A DNA stretch of 47,416 bases from a bacterium. Its GTDB lineage: Bacteria; Patescibacteriota; Patescibacteriia; JACPHY01. Each line of letters begins with the position of its first letter. The stretch's first letter is position 1. Below are positions 22,250-30,575 of the stretch, piece after piece. The notes under the pieces are model-generated. The model searched no databases and was not told the DNA's origin. It saw nothing but the letters and a program-made list of their open reading frames with translations. The position numbers were made by a program, and so were the translations under genes. The DNA lies in assembly GCA_030647005.1 (NCBI GenBank), contig JAUSKG010000030.1, forward strand, positions 1-47,416, written 5' to 3'.

Positions 22250-23611
22250 ATGATCAAAAACAGACCATCGAACAGCGGTTTTGAAGGGCTCGGCATCGTG
22301 CCGAAACTCATCGCCTCACTCACTGCGCGTGGGTTTAAGACACCCACACCCATCCAGCAGCAGGCGATTCCCATCGCGTGCGAGGGGAAGGATGTTATCG
22401 GTATCGCGCAGACCGGCACCGGCAAGACCATCGCATTTGGCATTCCCATGATCCAGCAGCTCAGCCGCGGCAAGGGTAAGGGACTCATCCTCCTTCCCAC
22501 GCGCGAGCTCGCCATTCAGGTGAACGAGGAGCTCCAGGCCCTCGGGCGGAACTTTGGGCTGCGCACGGCGGTGATCATCGGCGGAGAGAGCGAGGGCAAG
22601 CAGTTCTCGCAGCTCGCGAAGAAGCCGCACATCCTCGTCGCCACCCCCGGGCGGCTCGTGGATTTCCTCGAGCGGGGAAAGGTGAAGCTCGGTGATGTCT
22701 CCGTGCTCGTACTCGATGAGGCGGATCGCATGTTCGACATGGGATTTGCGCCGCAGATCAAGAAGATCATGCTCGCGGTGCCGCGACAGCGCCAGACGAT
22801 GCTCTTCTCCGCGACGATGCCACAGAATATCGTGAAGCTCGCGCAGGAGCACATGGGGTTGCCCGTGCGCGTGGAGATTGCGCCGCAAGGGACGACGGCG
22901 GATCGCGTCGAGCAGGAACTTTTCATTGTGCCGCGCACGCAGAAGCTCGCGCTCCTCGCGCAGATTTTTGGTGAGGTCCCGGGAACGGCGATTGTCTTCA
23001 CGCGGACGAAGTACGGTGCGAAGGCACTCGCGCGCAAGATTCAACGCATGGATCAATCCGCCATTGAGATCCATGGGAACCGAACGCTCGCGCAGCGCAA
23101 GCTTGCAATGCAGGGGTTCAAGAGCGGGAAGTTCCGCGTGCTCGTGGCGACAGACATCGCCGCACGCGGTATTGATGTCGAGGACGTCGCGATGGTTATC
23201 AACTTCGATCTCCCCATGCAGGCCGAGGACTACGTTCACCGCATTGGACGAACGGCACGTGCGGGGAAGGCCGGCCGCGCTATCTCTTTCGCCACGCCGG
23301 AGCAGGCGAAGGACGTGCGGGCCATTGAGCGCATCATCAAGCGGCAGCTCCCGCGTCGGAAGCTCCCGCAGGGATTGGCTGCGGAATCCGGGCGGGAGGA
23401 GCGGGAGCGCCCGGAGCGTCCGTTCGGTGGCGGACGAGCACAACACCAACGTCGTCCACCACAGGGTCACCCTCAGAGTCGTCCACCGCAGAGTCGCTCA
23501 CCACAAAGTCGTCCACCACAGAGTCGCTCACCACAAAGTCGTCCACCGCAGAGTCGCTCACGCCCCGCTGGCGGGCAATATGGGGGGCGGGGGCCACGAC
23601 GGCGCCGCTGA
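22250..23611 (+). CDS. DEAD-box RNA helicase with repetitive tail
   Basis: 453 aa, RhlE/CsdA-like. All helicase motifs are present: Q motif (FKTPTPIQQQAIP), I (AQTGTGKT), Ia (PTRELAIQ), Ib (TPGRL), II (LDEADRM), III (SATMP), IV (IVFTRTK), V (VATDIAARGID) and VI (HRIGRTARAG). It unwinds short RNA duplexes, for example in ribosome assembly or RNA decay. The tail after residue 380 is basic and made of a repeated R-P-P-Q-S-R-S-P-Q-S unit, then GGRGPRRRR, likely an RNA-binding extension. It is monocistronic, with a terminator at 23619-23646. Confidence 0.96.
   Translation: MIKNRPSNSGFEGLGIVPKLIASLTARGFKTPTPIQQQAIPIACEGKDVIGIAQTGTGKTIAFGIPMIQQLSRGKGKGLILLPTRELAIQVNEELQALGRNFGLRTAVIIGGESEGKQFSQLAKKPHILVATPGRLVDFLERGKVKLGDVSVLVLDEADRMFDMGFAPQIKKIMLAVPRQRQTMLFSATMPQNIVKLAQEHMGLPVRVEIAPQGTTADRVEQELFIVPRTQKLALLAQIFGEVPGTAIVFTRTKYGAKALARKIQRMDQSAIEIHGNRTLAQRKLAMQGFKSGKFRVLVATDIAARGIDVEDVAMVINFDLPMQAEDYVHRIGRTARAGKAGRAISFATPEQAKDVRAIERIIKRQLPRRKLPQGLAAESGREERERPERPFGGGRAQHQRRPPQGHPQSRPPQSRSPQSRPPQSRSPQSRPPQSRSRPAGGQYGGRGPRRRR
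23472..23562 (+). repeat. 30-bp tandem repeat coding the helicase tail
   Basis: About three copies of a unit reading AGTCGTCCACCrCAGAGTCG then CTCACCACAA, in frame with the DEAD-box gene and coding SRPPQSRSPQ. Copy-number changes would alter tail length without a frameshift. Confidence 0.8.
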
Positions 23612-23618
23612 AATCATC

Positions 23619-23646
23619 GAACCCACGCATCACCATGCGTGGGTTC
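23619..23646 (+). terminator. Hairpin after the DEAD-box gene
   Basis: GAACCCACGCAT pairs perfectly with ATGCGTGGGTTC across CACC. No T-run follows. Confidence 0.7.
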
Positions 23647-23705
23647 ATGACGGACGATGGGTCGTTGGATGCGCTATACTGTGCATAAGTGCTTCGGAGT
23701 CCTGT

Positions 23706-24815
23706 ATGAAGCAGCTCATCATTGATACGTTCATTCCACACGCGGGGAATGACTACCATCCGCACTGGTGCCGGCAGCGGCGCATGCGGCGCTACACTGC
23801 GGCGTTCGTGGTCATGAAGCTCGTCGTCGTCACGGCGATCCTTGCTACCCCCGCGTCGCTCTTCATGTCCGAGCAGTCGTTGGTCGCACTCGAGGATGCG
23901 CTCATCAACCACACGAATGCACAGCGCGTGAGTCACGGACAGCTCGCGCTCTATCCGGACATCCAGCTCGAGCGATCGGCGGTCGCGCGTGCGATTGATC
24001 TCGGGACGTCGGGCTACTTCAGCCATGTGGGACCGAATGGCCAGGAGTTTGAAGATTTTCTCCAGCGGTCGGGTTATCACTACGCTGCCGCTGGAGAGAA
24101 CCTTGCGATGGGGTTCACCGATGCGGAGGCGATCGTAGAGGCATGGATGGCGAGTCCGTCGCATCGTGCGAACATCCTCGCGGCGGATTACGCCGACATT
24201 GGCATCGGTGCAACGCGCGGGACGTTCGGTGGGCAGCCCGTCGTCTACATTGCACAGCACGTGGGGAGCCGCGCCACCGATGTCCAGGCGGCAGCATCCG
24301 TGCGGTTCGTCGAGCAGGATCGGTCGTCGGTGGACTGGAGTGCTACGGACGGGGGAACAGCGATCTCCATCGTGGTGGAGTCCGCACTGGATGTGGAGAC
24401 GCTCACGGCGCAGGTGTACTCGGCGACCATTCCGCTCACGAAACGCGGGTCCACGACGTTCGTCGGGAGCGCGGTGCTCCCGCAGGAGCCCGACGCGCTG
24501 TTCACGGTGCAGCTTCTTCCGACCGTCACCGCGCGCGTGGCAGGGGGATTCGAGTACACGGAGACCGTTGACTGGAAGCGTGTCTACGTCCCGCGCATGT
24601 CGCTCCGCGAACGGTTCACGCAGAGAAAGGTCGCGCTCCTCGAGAGTGCACCGTCGTTCTTCCTCATCGCACGCACGCTCTTCGGTGCCGCGCTCACCGT
24701 TTCCGTGTGCCTCCTCATCGTTGGCATGGTGACCGAGACACGGAAGCGTCACCCGAAGATGCTGGGGCGCATGGCCACGTTCGCATTCGTCCTCGCACTC
24801 CTCTTCATCCTCTAG
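23706..24815 (+). CDS. CAP/SCP-like extracellular domain protein with membrane helices
   Basis: 369 aa. One N-terminal helix (AAFVVMKLVVVTAILATPASLF) is followed by a CAP domain (about 55-190) with the usual marks: LINHTNAQRVSHGQLALYPD, SGYFSHVGPNG (His), GENLAMGF (Glu) and VEAWMASPSHRANIL (His). A beta domain follows (200-300). Two helices end the protein (ARTLFGAALTVSVCLLIVGM and GRMATFAFVLALLFIL). CAP domains act outside cells, often at the wall or as lipid or adhesion modules. A likely -10 (TATACT, 23675-23680) lies upstream. The next gene starts four bases later. Confidence 0.88.
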   Translation: MKQLIIDTFIPHAGNDYHPHWCRQRRMRRYTAAFVVMKLVVVTAILATPASLFMSEQSLVALEDALINHTNAQRVSHGQLALYPDIQLERSAVARAIDLGTSGYFSHVGPNGQEFEDFLQRSGYHYAAAGENLAMGFTDAEAIVEAWMASPSHRANILAADYADIGIGATRGTFGGQPVVYIAQHVGSRATDVQAAASVRFVEQDRSSVDWSATDGGTAISIVVESALDVETLTAQVYSATIPLTKRGSTTFVGSAVLPQEPDALFTVQLLPTVTARVAGGFEYTETVDWKRVYVPRMSLRERFTQRKVALLESAPSFFLIARTLFGAALTVSVCLLIVGMVTETRKRHPKMLGRMATFAFVLALLFIL

Positions 24816-24819
24816 TTGT

Positions 24820-25920
24820 ATGCGCCGCATTGCCACCGCCATTGTCTTCTTCCTTGCACTTGTGCCGTTTGCCGTTGGTGCCGAAGTGGGATTCGTACGC
24901 AGCAACATTTGGCTCTCGAAGACCGCTCCCACCGAAGGCGATGCCGTGACGCTCTACGCCATCGTCGTGAACAGCGGCGACGAGCGCCTCGAGGGCACGG
25001 CGCAGTTCCGTCAGGTGGATACCGGCGCAGCGATCGGATCGCCGCTCACGTTCGGGCTGGACCCGAACGGGACCTCGAGTATCCTCTCGACGGTGTGGAT
25101 CGCGGTGCGGGGCGATCACCAGTTCCAAGCGCAGATCACACGAGCAGAGACCGTGAGCGCATCGGGCACCCGCGCACCGATCGCCGGTGGCGTGCTCTCG
25201 GAAACTACTGCGGTCATCCATGTCTCGGTGGACGCGGATGGCGACGGGGTGACCGATGAGGAGGAGACGGAGCAGGGGACAGATCCGAACGATGACGATA
25301 CCGACGACGACGGTGTTGATGACGGTGTGGACAATGAGCCGCTCGACCCTGATGCCGATGACGACGGTGATCTCGATGGGACGGATCCTGCACCCAATGA
25401 TCCCACCATTTTTACGCCGCCGGATACGGATGGCGACGGGATACCGGATGGAGAGGACTCGGATGACGACAACGACGGACTCTATGACTTCGAGGAGGGC
25501 ATCATCGGCACGGACCCGCGGAACCCCGATACCGACGGCGACGGCGTCCGCGATCGCGAGGATGCGTTCCCCGTTGATCCCGCGCAGACGGTCAAGCCGG
25601 ACGCGGATGACGATGGAACACTCGACAATGATGCGGTGACCAGTGAGGGCGCTTTCCCGCTCGATGAGGACCGATTCGATGCGGTGGCGAGCGCGCTCCC
25701 CGTGGAGGATCCTCCTGTGGCGGAAGTGACATCGGGCGGCGGTGATGGAACGGTGCTCGGACAGCGTATCGTGCAGCCAGAGGTGACCACACGCTACATT
25801 GCGCGTGACGGTTGGACCGATACGCTGCTCATGCCTATCCTGGGAGCGACCGTGTTCCTCGGCCTCCTCGTGCTCGCACTCCTCGCGCGTAGACGCCGTC
25901 GCGAAGAGGAGTCATCATAG
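24820..25920 (+). CDS. Surface protein with thrombospondin type 3 repeats
   Basis: 366 aa. Signal peptide (residues 1-21, ending FAVGA), then a CARDB-like beta domain (about 25-130: SKTAPTEGDAVTLYAIVVNS). Calcium-binding thrombospondin type 3 repeats follow (about 133-270: DADGDGVTDEEE, DTDGDGIPDGEDSDDDNDGL, DTDGDGVRDREDAFP). A C-terminal membrane helix (about 337-357) and a basic tail complete it. It probably projects from the membrane as a Ca2+-stiffened stalk. Spacing to the CAP gene implies one envelope operon. Confidence 0.88.
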   Translation: MRRIATAIVFFLALVPFAVGAEVGFVRSNIWLSKTAPTEGDAVTLYAIVVNSGDERLEGTAQFRQVDTGAAIGSPLTFGLDPNGTSSILSTVWIAVRGDHQFQAQITRAETVSASGTRAPIAGGVLSETTAVIHVSVDADGDGVTDEEETEQGTDPNDDDTDDDGVDDGVDNEPLDPDADDDGDLDGTDPAPNDPTIFTPPDTDGDGIPDGEDSDDDNDGLYDFEEGIIGTDPRNPDTDGDGVRDREDAFPVDPAQTVKPDADDDGTLDNDAVTSEGAFPLDEDRFDAVASALPVEDPPVAEVTSGGGDGTVLGQRIVQPEVTTRYIARDGWTDTLLMPILGATVFLGLLVLALLARRRRREEESS

Positions 25921-25926
25921 CATCCT

Positions 25927-26385
25927 ATGCGTATCCCCAATGACCTCCAGCAGTTTCACGGTGCTCCCGCGCTCTTCATTGTGTGTGGGACGCAGGAGGC
26001 AAAACTCTACGACGCGCGTGACGGCACCATCGTCGAACTTGACGCATTCCGTATCGCAAAGCCCAGCTTTACGGATCGTGAGGGGCGGTTTGAGCAGCAC
26101 GGGCGAGGAGGCGAGGGAGCGTCTGGCGGAGCAATGGAGATCGATCAGCCAGAACGACGCAAGACGTTCACGAAGGAGCTCGTCCAGCACGTCGCGCAGG
26201 CACTCGCGGACCGTCCCTACGACCTCGCGTACCTCTTGGTGCCCGAACACATCCACAACGAGGTGCGCGATACGCTCCCTGCGGCATTGCGTCCAAAGAT
26301 CTCCAAGGAGATCCACGGGAACTACTGCGAGGCCCACCCCCACGAGCTCATCCGGATGGTGATGCCAGATGATTATGCATCTTGA
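25927..26385 (+). CDS. Host-attachment/baeRF-family-like protein
   Basis: 152 aa, no signal peptide. The pattern recalls bacterial host-attachment proteins related to the archaeal release-factor fold (baeRF): N-terminal ALFIVCGTQEAKLYDAR, a Gly-rich loop (about 55-70), then TFTKELVQHVAQALADRPYD, LAYLLVPEHIHNEVRDTLPA and the closing KISKEIHGNYCEAHPHEL. Family members may act on ribosomes or tRNA; the old name comes from a plant-attachment phenotype. Family assignment is from recall. It starts 6 nt after the stalk protein. Confidence 0.6.
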   Translation: MRIPNDLQQFHGAPALFIVCGTQEAKLYDARDGTIVELDAFRIAKPSFTDREGRFEQHGRGGEGASGGAMEIDQPERRKTFTKELVQHVAQALADRPYDLAYLLVPEHIHNEVRDTLPAALRPKISKEIHGNYCEAHPHELIRMVMPDDYAS

Positions 26386-26422
26386 CCGTCCACTGCGTCC
26401 ACCGGAGGGTATTCTCGGATAC

Positions 26423-27481
26423 ATGCACAAGCGTAAACGATCGCCACTGCGTCGCGGCATTTTTATTTTGTGTGCACTCGTCGTTATCGTGCTCGTGGTG
26501 TTCGGGACACTCTTCATCATCCCCCAGGGACCTGCGAGCGCAGGAGCGGCATCGGTGACGCTCGACAGCGACGTTGATGTGGTGGTCGCGATGCTACGCG
26601 AGCAGGGCGTGCTGCGCTATGCAACCGCCTTTCGTGTCGCGCTCGCGCTGCGTGGCGGTCAGATCCAGGGTGGTCGCTACGAGATTAGTCCCCACCTCTC
26701 CGTTTGGTCGCTCGTGCATCTCGTCACCACAACGCAACCACGCGCGGAGCGCACGCTGACGATCATCGAGGGGTGGAATCTTCGCGATATCGGTCACTAC
26801 CTGGAGATCGAAGGTATCGCGCAGGCGGAGGAGCTCCACGAGCTCGTGGGTTTCCCCGCGATGGACTACCGCAACGCAGAGCCGGCCATCCCGAGACCTA
26901 CCCACAACTTCGATGTGGAGTTCCCGTTCCTCACCGAGCGTCCGGAGTTCGTCGGATTCGAGGGGTACCTGTTCCCGGACACCTACCGCGTGTTCGAGGA
27001 TGCGACGGTCGAGGACATCGTGACGAAAATGCTGCGGCACTTCGACACGCAGATGACTCTGGTGCTGCGCGAGGAGATCGCCGCGAGCGGTCGCACACTC
27101 CACCAGGTTGTCACGATGGCGTCCATCATCGAGGAAGAAGTTGCGGACGATGCTGCACGGCCGATCGTCGCCGATATCCTCTGGAAGCGACGCGACCAGG
27201 GATGGTTGCTCCAAGCCGACTCCACGGTGAACTACGTCACGGGGAAGTCCGACGCGCGGACGCTCTTCGCGGATCACGCGGTGGATTCTTCCTTCAACAC
27301 GTACCGATACGCCGGACTCCCGCGCGGGCCGATCAGCAATCCCGGCATGGCCTCTATCCTCGCCGCCATCCGTCCCGAGCCGTCCCCGTACTGGTTCTTC
27401 CTCACCGCCCCGGACGGCACCATGCATTACGCGCGCACGCTCGACGAGCACAACGCGAATATCCGGAAGTACCTGCGCTGA
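26423..27481 (+). CDS. mltG: Endolytic murein transglycosylase MltG
   Basis: 352 aa from the ATG giving MHKRKRSPLRRGIF; a longer start at 26369 would overlap the previous gene by 17 bases. It has a basic N-terminus, one membrane helix (ILCALVVIVLVVFGTLFII) and a YceG domain. The catalytic Glu lies in VTMASIIEEEVADD, with LPRGPISNPGMASILAA and the closing YWFFLTAPDGTMHYARTLDEHN. It cuts nascent peptidoglycan strands at the membrane and sets glycan length, working with the elongation machinery (mreB is in this window). Confidence 0.95.
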   Translation: MHKRKRSPLRRGIFILCALVVIVLVVFGTLFIIPQGPASAGAASVTLDSDVDVVVAMLREQGVLRYATAFRVALALRGGQIQGGRYEISPHLSVWSLVHLVTTTQPRAERTLTIIEGWNLRDIGHYLEIEGIAQAEELHELVGFPAMDYRNAEPAIPRPTHNFDVEFPFLTERPEFVGFEGYLFPDTYRVFEDATVEDIVTKMLRHFDTQMTLVLREEIAASGRTLHQVVTMASIIEEEVADDAARPIVADILWKRRDQGWLLQADSTVNYVTGKSDARTLFADHAVDSSFNTYRYAGLPRGPISNPGMASILAAIRPEPSPYWFFLTAPDGTMHYARTLDEHNANIRKYLR

Positions 27482-27494
27482 GTACTCCGCACGT

Positions 27495-27532
27495 GTCATT
27501 TCGAGCGGAGCGAAGCGTAGGGAGAAATCTCA
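27495..27532. repeat. REP-like element (GTCATTTCGAG family)
   Basis: GTCATTTCGAGCGGAGCGAA then GCGTAGGGAGAAATCTCA, in the gap between mltG and the GNAT gene. The ends and the central GAGCGAAGCG are shared, in reverse orientation, with the copy inside mutY (30931-30976). Confidence 0.7.
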
Positions 27533-27588
27533 CCGCCACCATCTCCTGTAGTGTGCGCGATGATGAGGTCTCAACGCCATGCAAGGAA

Positions 27589-27614
27589 AGACCCAGCCCG
27601 AGAGGGCTGGGTCT
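27589..27614. terminator. Bidirectional hairpin between mltG and the GNAT gene
   Basis: AGACCCAGCCC pairs perfectly with GGGCTGGGTCT across GAGA. It lies between two convergent genes, six bases from the GNAT stop. Confidence 0.75.
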
Positions 27615-27619
27615 GCGTG

Positions 27620-28213
27620 TTATGCGGGAGTTTGGAGTGCGCGAGGCGCGTGCCTCTCCCACACCGCTGCGAACTCTTCCGCGAAGAGCTCAAAGAGCAG
27701 TTCATCCACGTACTGTCCATCGCGGAAGACCTGCGCGTGGCTGCGTCCGCATTCGCGGTAGCCACACTTCTCGTGCACGCGGTTCGACGCGATGTTCGAC
27801 GCGATGGTCTGCGAGGTAATCTTGCGTAGGTTAAGGCCGGTGAAGGCGTAGTGGAGCATGAGCAGGACGGCCTCCGTGGCGTACCCCTTGCCCCAGTGCT
27901 CCTTCTCGCCAATGAACCATCCGGTCGTTCCCGTGCGATCGATCCAGTTGATCTCGTGGAGGCCAACGGTACCGATGTGCTCGCGTGTCTCCGCGAGCAC
28001 GACTGCGAAGACGAAGTCCGTGCTCGGGCGTTCCATCGTGCAAGCACGGATCCATGCCTCCTCCGCACCACGCGGGAGTGGCGTGTGACGGAGAAGTGTC
28101 CGCGTCACCGCGCGGTCGTTCATCCATCGGTAGTACCGGTCGAGGTCCTCTATCTCCACCGGTCGAAGGTACAGACGTTTGCTCATCAAGAACTGCACGT
28201 GTTGTTCAGCCAT
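27620..28213 (-). CDS. GNAT acetyltransferase, RimJ/RimL type
   Basis: 197 aa. Starts MAEQHVQFLMSKRLYLRPVE, preceded by AAAGGA as ribosome site. The GNAT fold is visible: YLRPVEIEDLDRYYRWMND at the front, then the acetyl-CoA loop GEKEHWGKGYATEAVLLMLHYAF (Q/RxxGxG/A motif) and LRKITSQTIASNIASNRVHEKCGY (Asn and the HEKCGY helix). It probably acetylates a protein N-terminus or small amine using acetyl-CoA. Target unknown. Convergent to mltG. Confidence 0.9.
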   Translation of the reverse strand: MAEQHVQFLMSKRLYLRPVEIEDLDRYYRWMNDRAVTRTLLRHTPLPRGAEEAWIRACTMERPSTDFVFAVVLAETREHIGTVGLHEINWIDRTGTTGWFIGEKEHWGKGYATEAVLLMLHYAFTGLNLRKITSQTIASNIASNRVHEKCGYRECGRSHAQVFRDGQYVDELLFELFAEEFAAVWERHAPRALQTPA

Positions 28214-28278
28214 CGTTCACATCCTTTCCTGTCCTGCCAGAAGGTGCACTGTCGTGAGGCCGTTTCCACAATGAAAAC

Positions 28279-28305
28279 GCTCCGGCGTTCCTCTCTCGCC
28301 GGAGC
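28279..28305. terminator. Strong hairpin between the GNAT gene and pcrA
   Basis: GCTCCGGCG (28279-28287) pairs perfectly with CGCCGGAGC (28297-28305). It lies in the divergent region between the GNAT and helicase genes, so its role (insulator, stop for upstream transcripts or leader structure) is unclear. Otherwise 28214-28480 shows nothing recognisable. Confidence 0.5.
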
Positions 28306-28484
28306 GGTTCGATCATGGGTGTTGCTACACCATGCATTAACCAACTGCTCGGGAGAGACAGGAACACGACGTGCAACCGATGGCCACCGTGGCCTTCGGT
28401 ACCTCGTGCATGGGGTTGTTGCACTGGTATTCCATAGTGAGCACATCATCGCATGGAATGATGGTGGTGTCAAGTGTCTCGGGT

Positions 28485-28493
28485 TGGTACGCT
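28485..28493 (+). promoter_or_regulatory. Extended -10 promoter giving a leaderless pcrA mRNA
   Basis: TGGTACGCT ends six bases before the ATG at 28500. A start about seven bases after the -10 would fall on the A of ATG. No good -35. Confidence 0.6.
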
Positions 28494-28499
28494 AGGACT

Positions 28500-30575
28500 A
28501 TGCCCATCCCATTCGACAAGCAACTCAACCCCGAGCAGCTCGCAGTCGTCCAGAACGGTGACGGGCCATGTTTGGTGCTCGCGGGGGCGGGATCGGGGAA
28601 GACGCGGACGATTGTGTACCGCGTGGCGTACCTCCTGGAACATGGGGTGCTCCCGCAGCAGGTCCTCCTGCTCACGTTCACGAACAGGGCGTCGAGCGAG
28701 ATGCTCGGGCGCGTGGAATCGTTGCTCGGACGGTACCCGCAGGGGCTGTGGGGCGGTACGTTCCACTCCGTGGCAAACCGGATACTGCGTCGCTACGCGT
28801 CGCTTCTTGGGTATACATCGTCATTCACGATCCTAGACGAGGAGGACTCGTGCGATCTCCTCAAATTCTGCGCGAAGGATGTTGGTGTCCCGCAGACCAA
28901 GGATCGCTTCCCGCAGGCGCGCGTCCTCAAGGCGATCATCTCGCTCTCGCGCAACGCGCAGCGTTCCGTTGAGGAGGTCGTCACGGATCGCTACCCGAAG
29001 TTCGCGCGCTACGCGGAAACCGTGGAGCGGATTGCGGTGACGTACGCGGATCGCAAGCGTGCGGCGAACGCGATGGATTTTGATGACCTGCTCTGCAATC
29101 TCCTCCGCGTGCTCGATGACCCCCATGCGCACGAACAGCTCGCACAGCAGTTTCGGTACGTGCTCGTGGATGAGTACCAGGACACGAACCGCATCCAGGC
29201 GGCGATCGTCGCGCGGCTGGCGAGCGCGCACGGGAACGTGCTCGTGGTAGGGGATGATGCCCAGTCCATCTACTCGTTTCGCGCGGCAGACATCGGCAAT
29301 ATCCTGAAGTTTCCGGAGCAGTTCCCCAACGCAAAGACGTTTCGTATCGAGACGAACTATCGCTCGACGCCACAGATCCTCAACGTGGCGAACGCGGTCA
29401 TCGCGCACAACGCGAAGCAGTTTGAGAAGACGCTCCGGCCCGTGGTTCGGGGTGGTGCGCGGCCGACGCTCGTGCAGTGCAACACCGCCGAGGACGAGGC
29501 GCGCGCCATCGCGCAGCGGGTGCTCGCGCTCCGCGCCGACGGTATGGAACTGCGCGACATCGCGGTGCTCTTCCGCGCGACGCACCTCTCCCAGTACCTC
29601 GAAATGGAACTCGTGAAGCGTGACATCCCCTACGACTACCGCGGTGGGGTGCGATTCTTCGAGCGCGCGCACGTGAAGGACACCCTCGCGTTCCTCAAGG
29701 TGGCAACGAATCCGCAGGACGAGGCCGCTTGGCTCCGCGTCCTCCGCATGCAGCAGGGGATTGGGGACGTCGGTGCCCTCACGATCATCGAGCGCGTCCA
29801 AGCGATCGTGCGCCAGCAGTCCGATGGTGGCGAGGAGCACGTGGTGTGGGGTAATCACGACCTCGCGCTCTCGTTGCGACTCCAGAACGGCTGGCAGGAC
29901 TTCCGCGGTATGATCGAGAAGATGGTCGGTTGCACGGAGCCCGCCGCGATGATTCGCGCCGTTGCGAACGGAAACTACCGCGATTACCTCGAGGCCGAGC
30001 ACCCCAATTGGCAGGAGCGCCTCGATGACCTCGAACAACTCGCGTTGTTCGCAGAGAAGTACGAGAAGCCGGAAGAGTTCCTCGCGGAGACCTCGCTCAC
30101 GGAGATGTTCGGCGCGGAGCGCGTTGGCGCAAACGAGTCCGAGCACGAGCGCATGGTGCTCTCCACCATCCACCAGTCCAAGGGACTGGAGTGGGAGGCG
30201 GTTTTCGTCATGGGACTCACCGCTGCCGCATTCCCCAATCGGCGAGCGATGGTAGAGGATAACGGATTGGAAGAAGAACGTCGTTTGTTCTACGTCGCAA
30301 CGACGCGAGCAAAAAATGTGCTCACGCTTTCGTACTCGCTCTCTGGTGGCTACGATCCGTCCTACCTCGCCGCACCTTCCCCGTTCATTGCCGAGATTCC
30401 GCCAGAGATGCTGGAACCCATCGGTGTTTCCCGCGTGACGCCACGCATGCGGTGGAATGATGATGGAGGCGATGGCGAGCCCGTCATCGTGCTCGACGAC
30501 ATGGGCGAGTTCACGCGCGAGCAGAACGCCGCGAAGAAGCGCCAGGGGTTCCTGCGTGACGTGAGCGAGCTATGA
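28500..30575 (+). CDS. pcrA: UvrD/PcrA-type 3'-5' DNA helicase
   Basis: 691 aa. SF1A helicase of repair and replication restart. Motifs: Q region (LNPEQLAVV), I (AGAGSGKTRT), Ia (TFTNRASSEM), II (VDEYQDTN), III (GDDAQSIYSFRAA), IV (ETNYRST), V (HQSKGLEWEAVFVMGL) and VI (EERRLFYVATTRAK). The ATG at 28500 gives MPIPFDKQLNPEQ, placing the Q region correctly; the frame extends upstream but past the promoter. The C-terminal tail is short and acidic. Its stop overlaps the mutY start (ATGA), so the two repair genes are coupled. Confidence 0.96.
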   Translation: MPIPFDKQLNPEQLAVVQNGDGPCLVLAGAGSGKTRTIVYRVAYLLEHGVLPQQVLLLTFTNRASSEMLGRVESLLGRYPQGLWGGTFHSVANRILRRYASLLGYTSSFTILDEEDSCDLLKFCAKDVGVPQTKDRFPQARVLKAIISLSRNAQRSVEEVVTDRYPKFARYAETVERIAVTYADRKRAANAMDFDDLLCNLLRVLDDPHAHEQLAQQFRYVLVDEYQDTNRIQAAIVARLASAHGNVLVVGDDAQSIYSFRAADIGNILKFPEQFPNAKTFRIETNYRSTPQILNVANAVIAHNAKQFEKTLRPVVRGGARPTLVQCNTAEDEARAIAQRVLALRADGMELRDIAVLFRATHLSQYLEMELVKRDIPYDYRGGVRFFERAHVKDTLAFLKVATNPQDEAAWLRVLRMQQGIGDVGALTIIERVQAIVRQQSDGGEEHVVWGNHDLALSLRLQNGWQDFRGMIEKMVGCTEPAAMIRAVANGNYRDYLEAEHPNWQERLDDLEQLALFAEKYEKPEEFLAETSLTEMFGAERVGANESEHERMVLSTIHQSKGLEWEAVFVMGLTAAAFPNRRAMVEDNGLEEERRLFYVATTRAKNVLTLSYSLSGGYDPSYLAAPSPFIAEIPPEMLEPIGVSRVTPRMRWNDDGGDGEPVIVLDDMGEFTREQNAAKKRQGFLRDVSEL

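Noticed and set aside
23472-23562. CRISPR-like short repeats
   Set aside because: The repeats are contiguous, in frame and part of the DEAD-box coding sequence; there are no unique spacers and no cas genes.
22878-23705. Long upstream extension of the CAP gene
   Set aside because: It is an Arg/Ser-rich shadow of the helicase in another frame. The CAP protein starts at 23706 after its own promoter and a terminator.
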